Positions 27,855 to 39,206 of a DNA stretch of 64,000 nt are shown in pieces. The translations under genes and the position numbers were made by a program. How positions within the stretch are numbered: position 1 is the stretch's first letter; every line of letters begins with the position of its first letter. The stretch comes from Flagellimonas pelagia (GTDB lineage Bacteria > Bacteroidota > Bacteroidia > Flavobacteriales > Flavobacteriaceae), in NCBI RefSeq assembly GCF_003584135.1, contig NZ_QXFI01000036.1:248001-312000 (forward strand). Direction: 5' to 3'. The notes beneath the pieces were generated by a model, which had not been told where the DNA came from, searched no databases, and was given only the letters and a program-made list of their open reading frames with translations.

Positions 27855-29303
27855 ATGAGCGACATTAAAAATTACGAGAAAGAACTTGCCTTTCAGGCAG
27901 ATAGAAGAAAAGCCACCACAGAATTCATCAAAATCATCAGCGACCTATGGTATGACAAGGCCATAGAGGTAGTGCTTTTCAAAAACCAAATCATTGATAA
28001 AAACGTCAGCGACATCATCAACCTTCATGAATATGCGGGGGAGTTCGTGCAGAAACCTATTTCCATTTTTGATTCGGTGGAAATATTGAGGGCCATCAAC
28101 GACATCAACCTACCTCCCGCAAAACTGGACATTGGCAAATTGACCTACGAATACCACTCCGATGAAAACAACGACCTGAATGTAAAGGCCTTTGTTATTG
28201 ATAAATTGAAGGATGCACAGACCTCCAAGGCCATTAAACCCAAAGATGTGGTCCTGTATGGGTTTGGAAGGATTGGAAGACTTGTGGCCAGGGAACTAAT
28301 GGCCAAAACCGGTAGGGGTAGTCAACTTCGATTGCGAGCTGTTGTGGTACGAGGCGAATTGACCCCGGAAATGCTGGAAAAAAGAGCCGCGTTGCTCAAG
28401 ACCGACTCCGTACACGGACAATTTACGGGTACGGTGGATGTGGATGCCAAAAATCAGGCCCTGATCATAAACGGGACCACGGTCAAATTCATCAGTGCTA
28501 ACAAACCTGAGGACATCGATTATACCAAACACGGTATATACAATGCCTTGATCATAGACAATACCGGAGCTTTCCGAGACCAAAAATCCCTTGAGCGCCA
28601 TCTGGAAGCCAATGGGGCAGGAAAAGTTTTGCTCACCGCACCCGGCAAAGAGGTTCCAAACATAGTACACGGTGTAAACCACAAAAACTTTGACCCCGAC
28701 AAAGTCAAAATTTATTCCGCAGCATCATGCACCACAAATGCCATCACTCCTATTTTAAAGGTCATCGAGGATTCATTGGGCATTAAAAAAGGGCACTTGG
28801 AAACCATCCACGCCTACACCAACGACCAGAATTTGGTGGACAACATGCACAGCAAATATCGACGTGGCCGTGCCGCCGCCCTGAACATGGTCATTACCGA
28901 AACAGGTGCAGGAGAAGCGGTTGCCAAGGCCTTGCCTTCCCTAAAGGGAAAACTGACCTCGAATGCCATCAGGGTTCCCGTGCCCAACGGTTCCTTGGCC
29001 ATTCTTCATCTGGAGGTCAAGAACAAAACATCCAATGAAGGCATCAATACCATTTTAAAAAAATATGCCTTGGAAGGCGATCTTGTGGAACAGATAAAGT
29101 ATTCGTTGAGCAATGAATTGGTTTCCTCGGACATTGTAGGAACTTCTGCCCCCTCTATTTATGACAGCAAGGCCACCATCGTTTCTGCAGATGGAAAAAG
29201 CGTGGTCCTATATATATGGTACGATAACGAATATGGATATTCACACCAAGTTGTACGGCTTGCGAAATATATCGCCAAAGTTAGGCGTTATACGTATTAT
29301 TAA
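27855..29303 (+). CDS. Glyceraldehyde-3-phosphate dehydrogenase, long form
   Basis: The 482-residue protein is about 140 residues longer than classic GAPDH. The dehydrogenase core begins near residue 135 (VVLYGFGRIGRLVAREL) and has the catalytic cysteine in SAASCTTNAITP; the N-terminal extension (ELAFQADRRKATTEFIKII...) is helical and has no motif I recognise. Long forms like this are common in Bacteroidota; whether they run in glycolysis or gluconeogenesis is unclear. It is followed by a modest terminator. Confidence 0.92.
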   Translation: MSDIKNYEKELAFQADRRKATTEFIKIISDLWYDKAIEVVLFKNQIIDKNVSDIINLHEYAGEFVQKPISIFDSVEILRAINDINLPPAKLDIGKLTYEYHSDENNDLNVKAFVIDKLKDAQTSKAIKPKDVVLYGFGRIGRLVARELMAKTGRGSQLRLRAVVVRGELTPEMLEKRAALLKTDSVHGQFTGTVDVDAKNQALIINGTTVKFISANKPEDIDYTKHGIYNALIIDNTGAFRDQKSLERHLEANGAGKVLLTAPGKEVPNIVHGVNHKNFDPDKVKIYSAASCTTNAITPILKVIEDSLGIKKGHLETIHAYTNDQNLVDNMHSKYRRGRAAALNMVITETGAGEAVAKALPSLKGKLTSNAIRVPVPNGSLAILHLEVKNKTSNEGINTILKKYALEGDLVEQIKYSLSNELVSSDIVGTSAPSIYDSKATIVSADGKSVVLYIWYDNEYGYSHQVVRLAKYIAKVRRYTYY

Positions 29304-29320
29304 AGATCGGGTAGCCCGAA

Positions 29321-29350
29321 AAGAACCTTTCACGAATCAGGTTTTTCTTT
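29321..29350 (+). terminator. Terminator after GAPDH
   Basis: Eight-pair stem AAGAACCT / AGGTTTTT (one G-U) with a 10-nt loop, continuing into CTTTT. It lies 18 nt after the GAPDH stop. Confidence 0.6.
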
Positions 29351-29418
29351 TGATTTTTGGTTTATTGGTGTACTTTCGCCTTACCCTTAATCTAAATTTT
29401 ACGAGAATCTATTTGACC

Positions 29419-30030
29419 ATGAAGCATTTACAAGTTTTATTAGCCCTAGCCCTACTTATCCCAATTTTAAGCCTAAAAGCCCAAGAAGACGACACGTCCG
29501 AGTCATCCGATACCACCTTGAAGGGACAGTTTGAGGAGTTGGAACGAAAGTCCACCAATTACAAATCTACCAATGGGGTGGCCTACGAGGTCATCAAATT
29601 ATCGAGTCTCAACGAAATCAAAAGGAATATTTTTGATACCATCAGTACGGCCAACAAAACCATCAAGGACCTTTCCGGGACCATCACGGCCAACAATGCG
29701 GAGATCGAGGACCTGAACAATAAACTTCAGGATGCCACCAACAAGCTCAATAACGTTACTGAGGAAAAGGACAGCATTTCCTTTTTCGGGGCCTTGATCA
29801 GCAAGGGAGCCTATAACCTCATCCTATGGTCCATCATCTTTGGACTTTTATTGTTGCTACTATTCTTCATTTATCGATTCAGGAACAGTAATTTTTTGAC
29901 ACAGCAGGCCAAATCTGCCTTGGCTGAACTGGAAGAGGAATATGAAACCCATCGCAGACGCGCCTTGGAACGCGAGCAAAAGATAAGCCGCCAATTACAG
30001 GACGAATTGAACAAGCAGAAAAAATCATAA
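29419..30030 (+). CDS. Membrane-anchored coiled-coil protein of unknown function upstream of trmD
   Basis: A 203-residue protein: signal peptide (MKHLQVLLALALLIPILSLKA), a low-complexity acidic segment, a coiled coil (about 75-120, with LSGTITANNAEIEDLNNKL), one membrane helix (about 130-150, LILWSIIFGLLLLLLFFIY) and a charged helical tail. Earlier in-frame starts fall inside GAPDH and lack the signal peptide, so I use the ATG at 29419. Proteins at this place before trmD are, as I recall, sometimes labelled tRNA methyltransferase by position; nothing in the sequence supports that. It ends in its own terminator. Confidence 0.75.
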   Translation: MKHLQVLLALALLIPILSLKAQEDDTSESSDTTLKGQFEELERKSTNYKSTNGVAYEVIKLSSLNEIKRNIFDTISTANKTIKDLSGTITANNAEIEDLNNKLQDATNKLNNVTEEKDSISFFGALISKGAYNLILWSIIFGLLLLLLFFIYRFRNSNFLTQQAKSALAELEEEYETHRRRALEREQKISRQLQDELNKQKKS

Positions 30031-30035
30031 TCCAT

Positions 30036-30059
30036 GGCTTCCTTCGGGAAGCCTTTTTT
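30036..30059 (+). terminator. Terminator before trmD
   Basis: Seven-base stem GGCTTCC / GGAAGCC closed by a TTCG loop and followed by T6, right after the coiled-coil gene stop. Confidence 0.85.
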
Positions 30060-30086
30060 ATGGTCCGATGTTGTTGCAGCTTTCCT

Positions 30087-30094
30087 TACTTTTG
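30087..30094 (+). promoter_or_regulatory. -7 element TACTTTTG before trmD
   Basis: Exact TAnnTTTG match, 23 nt before the trmD ATG and downstream of the preceding terminator. The -33 TTG spacing is not ideal. Confidence 0.45.
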
Positions 30095-30117
30095 GGGCGA
30101 AATAAAATTCAGGAACC

Positions 30118-30798
30118 ATGTCCATGCGGATTGACATCATCACAGTGCTCCCCGAACTTTTGAAAAGTCCTTTTGAAGCTTCGATATTGAAGCGGGCCAT
30201 TGAAAAGGATTTGGTCGAAATCCATATGCACAATTTAAGGGATTACGCCACCGGAAACTATCGCCAGATTGATGATTACCAGTTTGGAGGTGGGGCCGGT
30301 ATGGTAATGATGGTGGAACCCATCGATAAATGCATCTCCCAATTACAAGCTGAACGGGAATACGATGAAATCATCTACATGACCCCAGATGGCACTACCC
30401 TGAACCAAAGGACAGCAAACGAACTTTCCCTGAAAGGCAACATGATCATCCTATGTGGACATTACAAAGGTGTGGACCAAAGGGTCAGGGATATGTTCGT
30501 GACACGTGAAATTTCGATTGGTGACTATGTGCTTTCGGGAGGTGAACTGGCCGCTGCCATCCTTTGCGATGCGGTAATCCGCCTCATTCCCGGTGTTTTG
30601 AACGATGAGACATCTGCCCTCACGGATTCATTCCAGGACAATCTTCTGGCTCCCCCAGTGTATACCAGACCTGCGGAATATAAGGGAAGGGAGGTTCCCA
30701 AAATCCTATTGAGCGGAAACCTGCCCGAAATTGAAAAGTGGCGGGAACAACAGGCCTTGGAACGTACCCAAAAAAGAAGGCCCGACCTCTTGGAATAG
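30118..30798 (+). CDS. trmD: tRNA (guanine37-N1)-methyltransferase
   Basis: SPOUT-class enzyme that makes m1G37 in tRNAs and prevents frameshifting. The 226-residue protein has [20 protein letters not shown], the [12 protein letters not shown] block and the knot motif [15 protein letters not shown] plus [16 protein letters not shown]. The start is at 30118 (MSMRID) or two codons on. rplS follows after 126 nt, with its own promoter between them, so the common trmD-rplS pairing is kept but the genes need not be cotranscribed. Confidence 0.96.
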   Translation: MSMRIDIITVLPELLKSPFEASILKRAIEKDLVEIHMHNLRDYATGNYRQIDDYQFGGGAGMVMMVEPIDKCISQLQAEREYDEIIYMTPDGTTLNQRTANELSLKGNMIILCGHYKGVDQRVRDMFVTREISIGDYVLSGGELAAAILCDAVIRLIPGVLNDETSALTDSFQDNLLAPPVYTRPAEYKGREVPKILLSGNLPEIEKWREQQALERTQKRRPDLLE

Positions 30799-30826
30799 AA
30801 ATTCCTTTCAAAAAATACAAAACACC

Positions 30827-30856
30827 TTGCTATTTCTAAATATTGCATTACTTTTG
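30827..30856 (+). promoter_or_regulatory. Promoter of rplS
   Basis: TTG (30827-30829), 19-nt spacer, TACTTTTG (30849-30856): an exact match to the Bacteroidota housekeeping consensus. It leaves a leader of about 65 nt before the rplS ATG. Confidence 0.8.
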
Positions 30857-30924
30857 CAATCTCAAAATCAACCTCTGACGAAATACGTGAAAGTTGGTTC
30901 TGGTAAACGCTAAAAAAACAAACA

Positions 30925-31275
30925 ATGGAATCCTTAATAAAATTTGTTGAAGACGAATTTGTTCCAAAAAAAGAATTTCCAAAATTTTCATCAGGTGACA
31001 CCATCACCGTGTATTATGAAATCAAGGAAGGTGAAAAAACACGTACCCAGTTCTTCAAAGGAGTTGTGATCCAACGAAGGGGAAGCGGTGCCACCGAAAC
31101 CTTCACCATTCGTAAAATGTCCGGTACCGTTGGGGTAGAAAGGATTTTCCCTATCAACATGCCAGCTTTGCAACGAATCGAAGTAAACAAAAGAGGCAAA
31201 GTACGTAGATCCAGAATCTTCTACTTTAGAGGTCTTACCGGTAAAAAGGCCCGTATTAAAGAAGTTAGGGGCTAA
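30925..31275 (+). CDS. rplS: 50S ribosomal protein L19
   Basis: A 116-residue ribosomal protein at the 30S-50S interface: FSSGDTITVYYEIKEGEKTR, GSGATETFTIRKMSG and VGVERIFPINMP are canonical L19 stretches. It has its own strong promoter and a strong terminator. The 65-nt leader could hold a regulatory structure, but I see none clearly. Confidence 0.97.
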   Translation: MESLIKFVEDEFVPKKEFPKFSSGDTITVYYEIKEGEKTRTQFFKGVVIQRRGSGATETFTIRKMSGTVGVERIFPINMPALQRIEVNKRGKVRRSRIFYFRGLTGKKARIKEVRG

Positions 31276-31295
31276 TCCACTAGTTCCGAAATTGT

Positions 31296-31325
31296 AAAAA
31301 GCACCCAAAAATGGGTGCTTTTTTT
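31296..31325 (+). terminator. Terminator after rplS
   Basis: Stem GCACCC / GGGTGC (31301-31306 with 31313-31318) extended by A/T pairs, 6-nt loop, followed by T7. Confidence 0.9.
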
Positions 31326-31333
31326 ATGAACAA

Positions 31334-31360
31334 TTGTTAATAACCTTGGTTCATACTTTG
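31334..31360 (+). promoter_or_regulatory. Possible promoter of an unannotated transcript
   Basis: TTG (31334-31336), 17-nt spacer, TACTTTG (31354-31360), a one-base-shorter variant of the -7 element. A second near match, TTG-N20-TACTTTAG, covers 31385-31415. Both point into the gene-free region that ends in a strong terminator. Confidence 0.35.
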
Positions 31361-31808
31361 TTGATTTTAAATCCATTACAAAATTTGTTTTTTTCATTCT
31401 TTGTCCTACTTTAGTCAAAGAAATATGAAAGTGATACCATCACGGACATGTTTCAAATTTTAAAGTTGACGTTCTTTAAAAGCTGGTATTTCCCTTTTAA
31501 TTGGTAACACTACTGATCACAAAAGGAATTTCAAATTGGAACAGGATTTCGGTCAGGTTCAAGGAGAAATAGTAAATTTTATGTGCGAACGGGAAGGCAA
31601 TTTCTCGTTTTGATAAAGTTTAGGAAAACATCAGTAAACTTTGTAACACGGAGCCCGATCGCAAGATGGGTTAACCGGGCAAAGAAAACGTTGAAGGGAC
31701 ATAAGATGCAATCTCAGGATTGCGGTTTTGTAGCAACACAGAACAAATCTTTTGCTCCCATCCTGAAAGCCATATCTGTGTGAAAACAAAGATATGGCTT
31801 TTGTTTTT
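31361..31808 (+). ncRNA. Candidate small non-coding RNA between rplS and icd
   Basis: About 450 nt without a credible gene, yet closed by a strong terminator of its own. The region contains self-complementary segments, e.g. GCCCG/CGGGC about 31653-31678 and GCAATC/GATTGC about 31708-31724. A 66-codon open frame from a GTG at 31583 runs into the terminator stem and is unlikely to be translated. I do not see signatures of tmRNA, RNase P RNA or SRP RNA; flavobacterial 6S-like or another structured RNA remains possible. The 5' end is not determined. Confidence 0.4.
31766..31808 (+). terminator. Strong terminator of an unassigned transcript
   Basis: Perfect 12-bp stem AAAGCCATATCT / AGATATGGCTTT (31766-31777 with 31790-31801), 12-nt loop, then TGTTTTTTT. 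No annotated gene lies between it and the earlier rplS terminator. Confidence 0.85.
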
Positions 31809-31874
31809 TTGTTATAATCCGCGCCTATCGCCTATATTTAGCCATTCCATAGGTACCGCACCGTACATAAATTG

Positions 31875-31882
31875 TATATTTG
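31875..31882 (+). promoter_or_regulatory. -7 element TATATTTG before icd
   Basis: Exact TAnnTTTG match, 25 nt before the icd ATG. No TTG at -33. Confidence 0.5.
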
Positions 31883-31907
31883 CACCGCTCAAACATAACA
31901 CATATAA

Positions 31908-34133
<2,226 letters not shown>

Positions 34134-34162
34134 GCTACAGGAATATAGATTTACTACTGATG

Positions 34163-34204
34163 AATGGGTGCAACTTCCTTTTATAGGATTGCACCCATTT
34201 TTTG
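34163..34204 (+). terminator. Terminator after icd
   Basis: Eleven-base stem AATGGGTGCAA / TTGCACCCATT (34163-34173 with 34189-34199), 15-nt loop, followed by T5 and G. Confidence 0.85.
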
Positions 34205-34291
34205 TTCCCATATTCTGTTAAAAAAGATGGAAGCTTCCGAATTGATTTTCTCTTACGCACCTGAATTTGTACTTTTAGAAAAACCAATCAA

Positions 34292-36691
34292 ATGCCCAGA
34301 CACCATCTTGCATTTTTGCTGGCCCTGTTTGGGCATTTTTTTGTGCTTCAGGCCCAACAAAAATTCACCTTGAGCGGCACCGTTTCAGAGGCCGTGAGCA
34401 ATGAGAGTTTAATAGGGGTGACCATTGCCGTACAGGAACTGAAAACAGGTACAACAACGAACGAATATGGGTTCTACTCCATCACCCTGCCCAAAGGAGA
34501 ATATCGTATCACCGTATCTTATTTAGGGTTTCAAGAAATTTCCAAAACCATCAGTCTAGCTCGTGACCTTAAAAAAGATTTCAACCTTGTTGAAAAAGCT
34601 GAGGAATTGGAGGAAGTGGTAGTAACCGATGATGTGGAGCGGCTCGATATTCGAAAACCCCAAATGAGCGTGAACACCCTTGCCGCGCAGACCATTAAAC
34701 AAATCCCTGTGGTGCTTGGAGAAGCAGATGTGATCAAATCACTGTTACTGCTCCCCGGGGTCACCAGTGCAGGCGAAGCTTCTTCAGGGTTTAACGTAAG
34801 GGGTGGTGCCGCGGACCAGAACCTTATTTTATTGGATGAGGCCACCGTGTTCAACTCTTCCCATTTATTTGGATTCTTTTCGGTCTTCAACCCTGATGCC
34901 ATCAAAGATGTAAAATTGTTCAAGGGAGGTATTCCGGCGCGGTATGGTGGACGGGTATCCTCCGTGTTGGAAATATTTCAAAAGGAAGGGAATAGCAAGG
35001 ACTTTAAAGTAAGCGGCGGTATCGGTGCCGTGGCCAGTAGATTGCTTTTGGAGGGGCCCATTCAAAAGGACAGAACCGCCTTTTTGGTTGGCGGCCGGGC
35101 TTCGTATGCCCACCTCTTCCTCCCCTTGTTCGATGTGAACAACAAGGCCTATTTCTATGACCTGAACACCAAAATCAACCACAAGATCAACGAAAACAAC
35201 AGCATTTTTCTTTCCGGATATTTTGGTCGAGATCTTTTTAGCATCAACGAAAAATTCATCAATACCTACGGGAACGCGGTGGGAAACTTCAGGTGGAACC
35301 ATTTGTTTTCCGATAGACTGTTTTCCAATCTTTCCTTGATCTATTCGGATTACTATTATGGCCTAGAGCTTGATTTTGTGGGATTTGAATGGGATTCTGG
35401 CATCCAAAACTTTAACCTCAAGTACGACTTGAAGCATTATCTCAGTGATAAGTTGCAACTCAATTACGGCATCAACAATACCTATTACGTTTTCAATCCG
35501 GGGAAGATTAAGCCCAACAGTCCCGACTCAGGCATTGTTGAGGAGCAACTCACAAAAAAATATTCTAACGAAAACGCCGTCTATATCGATGTGGAGCATA
35601 CCATCTCCGAGAATTTGAGCATCGAATACGGTCTCAGGGTAAGCCAGTTCAACCGACTGGGACAGGACGAATTCTACGTATATCAAAACGATAATCCCGT
35701 GGAATTTGACCCCTTCACCTTGGTGTATCGCGAAGCGGAACCCATTGATACCATACATCCAGGAAAAGGAGGAACCCTTAAAAAGTTTTTGAACCTGGAG
35801 CCCCGGGTGGCCGTCTCCTACAGTTTCAACGACAAAAATTCGGTAAAGGCAAGCTATACGCGGTTGGCGCAATACCTCCATCTACTGTCCAACACGAGCT
35901 CCCCTACTCCCTTGGATGTTTGGACACCCAGCGGCCCTTTTGTGGAACCCCAACTACTGGACCAATATGCAATGGGATATTTTAGGAACATAAAAAATGG
36001 GGACTTTACTTTTGAAACCGAAGCCTTTTACAAAGAGATCCAAAACAGGATCGATTATATAGACGGTGCCAACCTGATTGCCAACAACGCCATAGAACAG
36101 ATCATCCTGAATGGCGAGGCACGGGCCTATGGGCTTGAATTCCTGATTAGGAAAAATGCGGGCAGATTGAAAGGCTGGTTGGCCTATACCCTCTCCCGAT
36201 CGGAGCAAAGAACCCCGGGAAGGGACCTAGACTTCGATACTGGGCGCTCCAACTTGGAAACCGGCATCAATTTAGGAGAATGGTACAGTACACCCTACGA
36301 TAAGACCCATGATCTTGCCCTTTATGGCAGTTATGATTTGAATGAAAAATGGAATTTCAATGCCAATTTTATCTTTCAAACGGGGCAACCCACCAATTAT
36401 CCCATAGGTCAGTTTGAGTTTGAAGGAGTTACCGTTCCTTATTACGGAGAGAGAAACAAAGAACGATTGCCAAACTATCATAGGCTGGACATCTCGGCCA
36501 TATTGACCCCAAAGCGTAATACAAGGAAAAAAGTACAGTCGCAATGGGTTTTCAGCATCTATAATGTTTATAACAGAAAGAATGCAGCTTCCATCAATTT
36601 TAGGGAAAATGAGGATACGGGCAGGAACGAGGCGCTGCGCACCTCCATTTTTGGTATTATCCCATCCATAACCTACAACTTTAAATTTTAG
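34292..36691 (+). CDS. TonB-dependent receptor with carboxypeptidase-like regulatory domain
   Basis: A 799-residue outer-membrane receptor: signal peptide, a CarboxypepD_reg-like beta-sandwich (about 25-110; FTLSGTVSEAVSNESLIG), a plug (about 120-230; LLLPGVTSAGEASSGFNVRGG) and a 22-strand-type barrel to the C-terminus, ending in ITYNFKF. It is smaller than SusC-type receptors and is paired with a DUF4249 lipoprotein rather than SusD, so glycan import is not implied. The cargo is unknown. The start is MPRHHLAFLLALFGHFF at 34292. Confidence 0.9.
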   Translation: MPRHHLAFLLALFGHFFVLQAQQKFTLSGTVSEAVSNESLIGVTIAVQELKTGTTTNEYGFYSITLPKGEYRITVSYLGFQEISKTISLARDLKKDFNLVEKAEELEEVVVTDDVERLDIRKPQMSVNTLAAQTIKQIPVVLGEADVIKSLLLLPGVTSAGEASSGFNVRGGAADQNLILLDEATVFNSSHLFGFFSVFNPDAIKDVKLFKGGIPARYGGRVSSVLEIFQKEGNSKDFKVSGGIGAVASRLLLEGPIQKDRTAFLVGGRASYAHLFLPLFDVNNKAYFYDLNTKINHKINENNSIFLSGYFGRDLFSINEKFINTYGNAVGNFRWNHLFSDRLFSNLSLIYSDYYYGLELDFVGFEWDSGIQNFNLKYDLKHYLSDKLQLNYGINNTYYVFNPGKIKPNSPDSGIVEEQLTKKYSNENAVYIDVEHTISENLSIEYGLRVSQFNRLGQDEFYVYQNDNPVEFDPFTLVYREAEPIDTIHPGKGGTLKKFLNLEPRVAVSYSFNDKNSVKASYTRLAQYLHLLSNTSSPTPLDVWTPSGPFVEPQLLDQYAMGYFRNIKNGDFTFETEAFYKEIQNRIDYIDGANLIANNAIEQIILNGEARAYGLEFLIRKNAGRLKGWLAYTLSRSEQRTPGRDLDFDTGRSNLETGINLGEWYSTPYDKTHDLALYGSYDLNEKWNFNANFIFQTGQPTNYPIGQFEFEGVTVPYYGERNKERLPNYHRLDISAILTPKRNTRKKVQSQWVFSIYNVYNRKNAASINFRENEDTGRNEALRTSIFGIIPSITYNFKF

Positions 36692-36695
36692 CGTT

Positions 36696-37589
36696 ATGAA
36701 AAAAGAAATCATCTATCTATTGGCGTTAATCTTATGTGTTTCCTGTGAGGATGTCATCGATGTTGAGCTGCCGGAAACGGAACCCAAACTGATCGTTGAA
36801 GGACTTTTACGGGTCGATAAAAGCGAAGAGTTCATCAATGTGGAAATCAAAATGAAGGAGACCAGTAGCTATTTTGATGAAAACCAACCCGTGCAAGTGG
36901 AAAGTGCTGTCATTACTTATGGTAGACCCCTGAACGATGGCCTTTTTGAAACCTTGGCCTTCTCTTCCTTGGCGGAAAAGGAACCAGGAACGGGCATCTA
37001 TATTCCAGACCCCGATTATTCCTCCGATCAGCGTATCAGGACATCAGCAGCTCAACCGGGCATTGTTTTTATTTTGGAAATTACCTACCAAGGAAAATAC
37101 TATTATGCGCAGACCGAATATGCCCCCACCGTACCTTTGGACAATTTGGAACAAGGCGATGGTACCCTTTTTGAGGATGATGACACCGAAATGATCGTCA
37201 CCTTTACTGATGACCCGGAAGAGGACAACTTTTATGTATTCGATTTTGATTTTGGGGAATTTTTGACGGTGGAAGATCAATTTTTTCAAGGACAACAATT
37301 TTCTTTCTCATATTTCTATAACGACAACCTGAATCCAGGTCAGGAAGTTACCGTAAGCATTTTGGGGGCCACCGAGGAGTTTTACAATTACATGGACCTA
37401 GTTCTGGAACAGACTACAGATACCGGAGGTATTTTTCAGACTCCCATTGCTACGGTACGAGGCAATGTATTTGATGTTACGGGTTTGGACAACATCAATA
37501 TTTATGACAATGTGGAAAGGCCCAATGATTATGCCCTGGGCTATTTTGCCGTGGTACAGGAATATTCCCAGACCATCACCATTCAATAG
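36696..37589 (+). CDS. DUF4249 family lipoprotein
   Basis: A 297-residue lipoprotein with lipobox-like ILCVSC (Cys16) followed by EDVIDVELPETEPKLIVEG, the hallmark of DUF4249. This Bacteroidota family usually lies directly after a TonB-dependent receptor with a CarboxypepD_reg domain, as here (4-nt gap), and probably works with it at the outer membrane as a surface or periplasmic partner. Ligand unknown. It ends 1 nt from the convergent GntP gene. Confidence 0.88.
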   Translation: MKKEIIYLLALILCVSCEDVIDVELPETEPKLIVEGLLRVDKSEEFINVEIKMKETSSYFDENQPVQVESAVITYGRPLNDGLFETLAFSSLAEKEPGTGIYIPDPDYSSDQRIRTSAAQPGIVFILEITYQGKYYYAQTEYAPTVPLDNLEQGDGTLFEDDDTEMIVTFTDDPEEDNFYVFDFDFGEFLTVEDQFFQGQQFSFSYFYNDNLNPGQEVTVSILGATEEFYNYMDLVLEQTTDTGGIFQTPIATVRGNVFDVTGLDNINIYDNVERPNDYALGYFAVVQEYSQTITIQ

Positions 37590-37590
37590 G

Positions 37591-38913
37591 CTATAGAATC
37601 ACATATAGAAGTAAGACCATTAGAATACCAACAATCCCCTGCATCAAGGTTCCCATGGTATGTCCGCGAAGTGCGGTCTTTACATTCATATTTGAAAATT
37701 GGGATACTACCCAAAAATAACTATCGTTGATGTGGGAAACCGTCATGGCCCCGGCCCCAACGGCCAAAACGGCCAATGCCTTATCCGTAATGCCCAACAA
37801 TCCAAATGTTTCCAAGAGAGGGGCAATGATGGCCGATGTGGTTATGATGGCCACGGTAGAAGATCCTTGGGCCGTCTTCAAGATGGCGGCAATGGCAAAA
37901 GCGATCAACAACCCTCCCATGCCAGTGCTGGATTCCAAGTTAATGAGGGATGCGATGTCAATGGTCCTCAATATGGCGCCAAAAGCACCACCGGCCCCCG
38001 TGATCAATACAATCGACCCCGCTTGCTTGAATGCCTCGGCTACCCAACCTTCCTTCTCCTTGGACGGTACTTTCCTACCCAAAGAAAAAGCAAAAAACAC
38101 CCCGATCAACAAGGCAATTACAGGACTTCCGAAAAAGTCCAAAATCTTGAATACCCAACCATTACCCAATGGGTAAGTAGGGTAATTGACAACGGATTTT
38201 AATGCAATCAATATGATGGGAGCCAATAATGGCATGAAAGCTTGTATAGGTTTGATGCCATAGTTGGTTTCTTTGGTTTTTTCTTTAACTGCCAAGACCT
38301 CATCATCTTCTTTTAAGGATTTACCGATATACCTCGCCCAAAAATAACCCGCCAGGGAAACCGGAATCGACACTAATAATCCCAAGAGCAAGACCAGTCC
38401 CAAATCGGCCTCCAAAATGGCCGCAGCGGCCAAGGGACCAGGGGTTGGAGGTACAAAAACATGTGCCGAATACAGCCCAGTGGCTAAAGCGATGGCAAAA
38501 ACCAAGGCAGGTATCCCCGTTTTTTTACTGATGGCCTTGTTCAATGAGGAAAGGATGATGAACCCCGAGTCGCAGAAAACGGGGATGGAAATGACATATC
38601 CGGCAAGGTTAATGGCCAGTGGTGATCGTTTTAACCCTATCCATTTTAAAATACTATTGGCCAATACCTGTGTGCTACCCGTTTTCTCGAGATAAATCCC
38701 AATAACGGTTCCAAAGGCAATCACCAAACCGATTCCTGAAAGTGTCTTGCCAAAACCGTCCCCAATGGTAGTCATGATATCTTGGGGGGAAAGTCCCAAC
38801 AAAAAACCCGATACCACAGCCGCAATGGTGAGCGAGAATATCGGGTGCATCTTAAACTTTACAGTGGCCAAAATGATAAAGAGGACAACCGCTGCCAGAA
38901 CTAGTATTTCCAT
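37591..38913 (-). CDS. GntP family permease (gluconate/organic acid:H+ symporter)
   Basis: A 440-residue inner-membrane transporter with about 12-14 membrane segments. SIPVFCDSGFIILSSLNKA and HVFVPPTPGPLAAAAIL are typical of the GntP family, whose members take up gluconate or related sugar acids and some hydroxy acids. No sugar-acid catabolic genes adjoin it, so the substrate cannot be inferred from context. Convergent with DUF4249 (1 nt) and divergent from DUF6095. Confidence 0.9.
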   Translation of the reverse strand: MEILVLAAVVLFIILATVKFKMHPIFSLTIAAVVSGFLLGLSPQDIMTTIGDGFGKTLSGIGLVIAFGTVIGIYLEKTGSTQVLANSILKWIGLKRSPLAINLAGYVISIPVFCDSGFIILSSLNKAISKKTGIPALVFAIALATGLYSAHVFVPPTPGPLAAAAILEADLGLVLLLGLLVSIPVSLAGYFWARYIGKSLKEDDEVLAVKEKTKETNYGIKPIQAFMPLLAPIILIALKSVVNYPTYPLGNGWVFKILDFFGSPVIALLIGVFFAFSLGRKVPSKEKEGWVAEAFKQAGSIVLITGAGGAFGAILRTIDIASLINLESSTGMGGLLIAFAIAAILKTAQGSSTVAIITTSAIIAPLLETFGLLGITDKALAVLAVGAGAMTVSHINDSYFWVVSQFSNMNVKTALRGHTMGTLMQGIVGILMVLLLYVIL

Positions 38914-38969
38914 GGTTAATTTTTGTGCATTACCCTCTAAATATAAGTTAATATTCCTACTTTGGTCCC

Positions 38970-39206
38970 ATGAGGCGCACGGACAAGGAACTTTTGGTCA
39001 AAGGGATAAAATCATTTGGTTTTACGGTATTGGCCATGTTCATGGGGCCTTTTTTAATCTACGAGGCCTTTAAAAACGAAGATCATTTCCTTTATATCCC
39101 TGTCCTGATATTGGGCATTTTATGTGCCGGATTGGCCATTTATCTGGGCTTCCGTTCCGTAAGTATTATGATGGATGCCATTTTTGGCAAAAAGACCAAA
39201 AACTAG
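38970..39206 (+). CDS. DUF6095 family small membrane protein
   Basis: A 78-residue protein with two membrane helices (about 17-34 and 41-60) flanked by charged ends (MRRTDKELLVKG; FGKKTKN). The pattern fits DUF6095, a flavobacterial family of unknown function. A 7-nt TACTTTG element lies five bases before the ATG. It overlaps the convergent DUF4294 gene by 4 nt. Confidence 0.75.
   Translation: MRRTDKELLVKGIKSFGFTVLAMFMGPFLIYEAFKNEDHFLYIPVLILGILCAGLAIYLGFRSVSIMMDAIFGKKTKN

Noticed and set aside
31583..31783. 66-codon frame in the rplS-icd spacer as a small protein gene
   Set aside because: It starts with GTG, has no recognisable features and runs into the perfect terminator stem at 31766-31801.
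34292..37589. SusC/SusD-type polysaccharide utilisation locus
   Set aside because: The receptor is too short for SusC, its partner is DUF4249 and not SusD, and no glycoside hydrolases or sulfatases lie nearby.
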